A stretch of 52,838 nucleotides of DNA, taken from the NCBI GenBank assembly GCA_030266985.1, contig JAJDJB010000008.1, forward strand, positions 1 to 52,838, given 5' to 3'. The position numbers and the translations under genes are program-made. Positions 50,672-52,838 of this stretch are shown here, in pieces; within the stretch, counting starts at the first letter, position 1; every line of letters starts with the position of its first letter. Under the pieces are notes generated by a model, which saw only the letters and a list, made by a program, of their open reading frames with translations, was not told the DNA's origin and made no database searches. The stretch is from Synergistaceae bacterium OttesenSCG-928-D05 (GTDB lineage: Bacteria; Synergistota; Synergistia; Synergistales; Synergistaceae).

Positions 50672-50798
50672 AAAACGCGGTTATGGTGCGTCAGTGGCGA
50701 CGAAAGGCGAAGCGCCGAGACCGGAGGCGTATTGGTCACTACGTCGAGGATCTCGGCGCGAGCCTTTCTAAGCCAATGATGCGCAAGAACCGCGTTTT
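50672..50798. repeat. Double-palindromic 3'-end element, copy 6
   Basis: Outer arms 50672-50693 and 50777-50798 (AAAACGCGGTT... with ...AACCGCGTTTT) pair over 22 positions with three mismatched/wobble sites. The right arm covers most of the stop codon of the minus-strand DUF1659 gene (50797-50799). Inner stems GAAAGGC (50702-50708)/GCCTTTC (50762-50768) and GCGCCGAGA (50712-50720)/TCTCGGCGC (50751-50759) are perfect. The apex CGTA...TACG has the TTGGTCA loop of copy 3. An extra left-arm-like copy, AAGACGTGGTTCTTG, lies at 50609-50623. Confidence 0.8.
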
Positions 50799-51012
50799 AC
50801 TCTACGAGGATGCCGGTGGCGTTATGCTTGGTCGTAACTACCGGATGTGCAAGCAGCGGCGCCAGCGCTGTCGACAGCGCAAGCAGCGTATCCACATCCG
50901 CGTTCACGTCAAGATTCGAAATCGGTACGGACTTCTGAATTTCCTTGCCGTCTTTCATGCCGAGTGACAGGATCATCTGAATGTTGCTCTTTGTTTTGTT
51001 TATTACAGCCAT
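50797..51012 (-). CDS. DUF1659 family protein
   Basis: 71 residues. INKTKSNIQMILSLGMKDGKEIQKS followed by ISNLDVNADVDTLLALSTALAPLL fits DUF1659, a family of small proteins paired with DUF2922. AAAGGGAG lies 8 bases before the ATG, inside the end of a possible 33-codon ORF. Function unknown. Confidence 0.75.
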   Translation of the reverse strand: MAVINKTKSNIQMILSLGMKDGKEIQKSVPISNLDVNADVDTLLALSTALAPLLAHPVVTTKHNATGILVE

Positions 51013-51017
51013 AGTTA

Positions 51018-51119
51018 TTACTCCCTTTCCCTGATAGCGCAGAATATCTGCGTCTCCGATATTGTGTTAAAGGCCCATTGCCCAACTACATCCCTGGCGC
51101 GCGAAACTTTGTGGTTCAC
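51018..51119 (-). CDS. Possible 33-residue ORF ahead of DUF1659
   Basis: GTG start; the peptide begins MNHKVSRARDVVGQWAFNTI and ends ETQIFCAIRERE. It follows a strong AGGGAGG and a two-codon ORF (ATG AGG TGA, 51124-51116) whose stop overlaps this GTG. No family recognised. Its 3' end supplies the Shine-Dalgarno of DUF1659. Weakly supported; the remaining bases to 51268 hold nothing else I can identify. Confidence 0.3.
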   Translation of the reverse strand: MNHKVSRARDVVGQWAFNTISETQIFCAIRERE

Positions 51120-51268
51120 CTCATAAAAATCACCTCCCTCCGTCGCCCCGGGCTTGAGACGAAGCCGACGACTTTTCGCCGCAGGCGAATCCAAAAGTTC
51201 TATTGGAGTCGGTGCGTGTCGGGTGCGTTCCCCGACGGATCCAGCGGCTTTTCTTTTGAACCTTCTCC

Positions 51269-51931
51269 CTACTGAAAATGCTGCGCGTCAGAATAAATCG
51301 GAACATCCGCTTTCCCGGCCGGCGGCGGCGAACCTTGCGTTGAAATCGTGTTTGCGAAAGGCGATCGAGTCATCTCATCAAGAGTGACTTTGTAGCCGTT
51401 CTGCCGCATGCGCGCCATAAAGCCAAGAGGACTATTCGCCGCCCTTACGCCGGCTTCAGCCTTTATGCCCGGGTGTTCCAATCCCTTCTCCAGTCTTGAG
51501 CCGGGGAAGGAATTAAGGCCCAACTGCCCAGAAGACCGAGTCGCATTCGTTTCCCCCATCACAGCGTTCGTTGCCTGTACCTGGCTCGTCTGCGTCTGCG
51601 ATGCAGATCCAACAGTCATCTGGGTAACTTCACGCACCTGTCTCGCGTTCGCGGTATTCGTCTCTTCTCCCTCATTCTCTCTTTGCTTCTTCGCGTCGCG
51701 CAGCTCCGGCGTCCAGACCGTCGTGACCGTTTTCGTCTCAAGACGCACACCTGTAATCGGCCCCGCCATCGCCGGGCGCATAAAGTCGATGAACGCAATG
51801 ATTTCTTCCTGCGTCGCATCCGGGCGAATAAAAGGAATACGCACCGTCTTGTGCGCGGGTCGGTTTTTGGGCGTAAGCCCGACCTCGATCTGAACCAGCA
51901 GCGTGCAAAAGATTTGAATAAGATTGCCCAT
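51269..51931 (-). CDS. Hypothetical protein, first gene of the small-gene cluster
   Basis: 220 residues. The N-terminal 85 residues appear folded (hydrophobic start MGNLIQIFCTLLVQIEVGL, then KTVRIPFIRPDATQEEIIAF), and the remainder is Thr/Ser/Gln/Asn-rich and probably disordered (TVGSASQTQTSQVQATNAVM). I recognise no family. ATG 51931 has AAGAGGAG 8 bases upstream; the in-frame codons before it lie in the repeat region. It is transcribed toward DUF1659, DUF2922, YvrJ and the M15 peptidase. Confidence 0.6.
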   Translation of the reverse strand: MGNLIQIFCTLLVQIEVGLTPKNRPAHKTVRIPFIRPDATQEEIIAFIDFMRPAMAGPITGVRLETKTVTTVWTPELRDAKKQRENEGEETNTANARQVREVTQMTVGSASQTQTSQVQATNAVMGETNATRSSGQLGLNSFPGSRLEKGLEHPGIKAEAGVRAANSPLGFMARMRQNGYKVTLDEMTRSPFANTISTQGSPPPAGKADVPIYSDAQHFQ

Positions 51932-51970
51932 GATAAAATCTCCTCTTGAGATAGTTTTTTTGTTTTTTAG

Positions 51971-52260
51971 AAGCTCCAAACTCAAAAGCCCCTAAATATA
52001 TAAATGCACATACAGGGCCGAAAAATACAACCAAACGAGAAAAAGAATTTCCTTTCATAAACAAGACGGTACGTATAAACCCTGTGATGCTAAGGCCGGT
52101 TAGTCTAGAAGTGAAATCAAAACCGCAGTGATCCAAAAGAAAACAAATAAAACTCTCTTTAGATTATTTGCCTTTTTTAAGCTCCAAACTCAAAAGCCCC
52201 TAAATATACAAATGCACATCAAGGGTCGAAAAATACAACCAACCGAGAAAAAGAATTTTC
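51971..52260. repeat. Direct repeat of ~80 bp, two copies 208 bp apart
   Basis: AAGCTCCAAACTCAAAAGCC begins at 51971 and at 52179. Both copies continue through CGAAAAATACAACCAA and GAGAAAAAGAATTT, ending about 52051 and 52260 with only a few differences. GTATAAAC follows both at a similar distance. The first copy abuts the leader of the 220-residue gene. No gene is evident in 51932-52352. Confidence 0.75.
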
Positions 52261-52352
52261 CCCACAGACAGAGCTAATATGTATAAACATAGGAACTGCA
52301 AGATTAAATAGAATGAACGCCCCCTATATCCGGGGAGCGAGAGAAAACATTT

Positions 52353-52381
52353 TTGCCATATGGGGCATTTGCGTGTAAAAT
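52353..52381 (+). promoter_or_regulatory. Sigma-70-like promoter
   Basis: TTGCCA (52353-52358), 17-base spacer, TAAAAT (52376-52381), reading toward the small ORF at 52471. Confidence 0.55.
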
Positions 52382-52470
52382 AAATAACCGCGCCGGAAGT
52401 CAGGCAGGGCGCAAAAACGAAAATGCGCGGTACGAACGATGAGAAACGCGGATATAACCGGAGAAATGAA

Positions 52471-52620
52471 ATGTTTAGAGAAATTAAAGCGGTAAAGGCC
52501 ATAATAAAATACGTAAAATATGAAGATAAGGGTACGCTTGACAAAACAGCGAAATCTATTATGATAGAATATGTAATTAGCGATACTTTAGTACAAAGAG
52601 ATACGCGGAAGGGGGATTAA
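52471..52620 (+). CDS. Hypothetical 49-residue protein
   Basis: Starts MFREIKAVKAIIKYVKYEDK, basic and probably helical, no family recognised. GGAG lies 8 bases before ATG 52471, and a good promoter is 90 bases upstream. A longer in-frame ATG (52423) lacks a ribosome site. Nothing else is recognisable from 52621 to the window end except a short tetranucleotide repeat. Confidence 0.4.
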   Translation: MFREIKAVKAIIKYVKYEDKGTLDKTAKSIMIEYVISDTLVQRDTRKGD

Positions 52621-52670
52621 GTCAGGTGAGCACTAATATTATGCACGTTTACCACTTCAACATGACGATG

Positions 52671-52689
52671 TCAGTCAGTCAGTCAGTCA
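52671..52689. repeat. TCAG tetranucleotide tract
   Basis: TCAG repeated four times plus TCA. Slippage-prone, but no adjacent reading frame is identified within the window. Confidence 0.6.
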
Positions 52690-52838
52690 TAAAATAAAAT
52701 GTAATATTATCTCCTTTTCACAAGGTGCTTCTAATTCCTTTGTATTGTTAAAAACACATCAATTATCAAGAAAACCCCTAAACCTTCATACATTGTGGAC
52801 AAATATAATTAAAAACAACGTTTCCTTCGTAAAAGCGA

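Noticed and set aside
52200-52544. 114-codon hydrophobic minus-strand ORF
   Set aside because: TTG start without a Shine-Dalgarno, runs through one direct repeat, and opposes a better-supported small ORF and promoter.

Overview
ORGANISM. The window looks like chromosomal DNA of a Gram-negative, anaerobic, amino-acid-fermenting member of the Synergistota (Cloacibacillus/Synergistes-like; genus is inference). The evidence is an outer-membrane porin with an N-terminal S-layer-homology domain, a large secreted protein with a Synergistes-type C-terminal sorting tail (Synerg-CTERM), a TonB-dependent cobalamin receptor, catabolic-type glutamate dehydrogenase, a selenocysteine formate dehydrogenase and rubrerythrin. 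I saw no rRNA, tRNA, CRISPR array or intact transposase. LAYOUT. 0.2-8.4 kb: SLH porin, ABC-F ATPase, secreted beta-helix-like protein, and a BtuB-like receptor behind a cobalamin riboswitch. 8.4-16.4 kb: a probably leaderless amidohydrolase; a DUF4491/methyltransferase/MrfA-like helicase operon; an MBL-fold enzyme with a DtxR-type regulator; GNAT; BirA-controlled bioY; DUF554. 16.4-19.1 kb: metY-metX behind a strong promoter, a 22-codon Met-rich leader ORF and an intrinsic terminator, which is a candidate ribosome-mediated methionine attenuator. 19.4-27.1 kb: gdhA, GT8 glycosyltransferase, selenoprotein fdhF translationally coupled to mobA, patatin, 2-keto-4-pentenoate hydratase-like enzyme. 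27.1-35.8 kb: repeat-rich non-coding stretch, dicarboxylate symporter, RidA, Sel1-repeat protein, EamA/MATE/MFS transporters, and crcB behind a fluoride riboswitch. 35.8-48.3 kb: rubrerythrin, HxlR plus FMN reductase, YbdG-like mechanosensitive channel, mutY, tandem mgtE genes, Lrp, tartrate/D-malate-type dehydrogenase, enolase, second MATE. 48.4-52.8 kb: AT-richer accessory end with a two-gene nucleotidyltransferase module, a run of very small genes (DUF1659, DUF2922, YvrJ, two membrane peptides) feeding into an M15 peptidase, and a direct repeat. MAIN UNEXPLAINED SIGNAL. Six double-palindromic elements of about 100-130 bp, plus one inner-hairpin-only relative, sit at gene 3' ends. Each full element has an outer inverted repeat that abuts or overlaps a stop codon and carries a CTAACGCAC-like box. 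Inside is a second hairpin whose apex keeps a conserved CGTAT...ATACG core. The stem sequences differ between copies yet stay paired, so pairing rather than primary sequence appears to be maintained. Most lack a U-tract and are not ordinary intrinsic terminators. Together with the Met-leader attenuator this is the most likely undescribed biology in the window.
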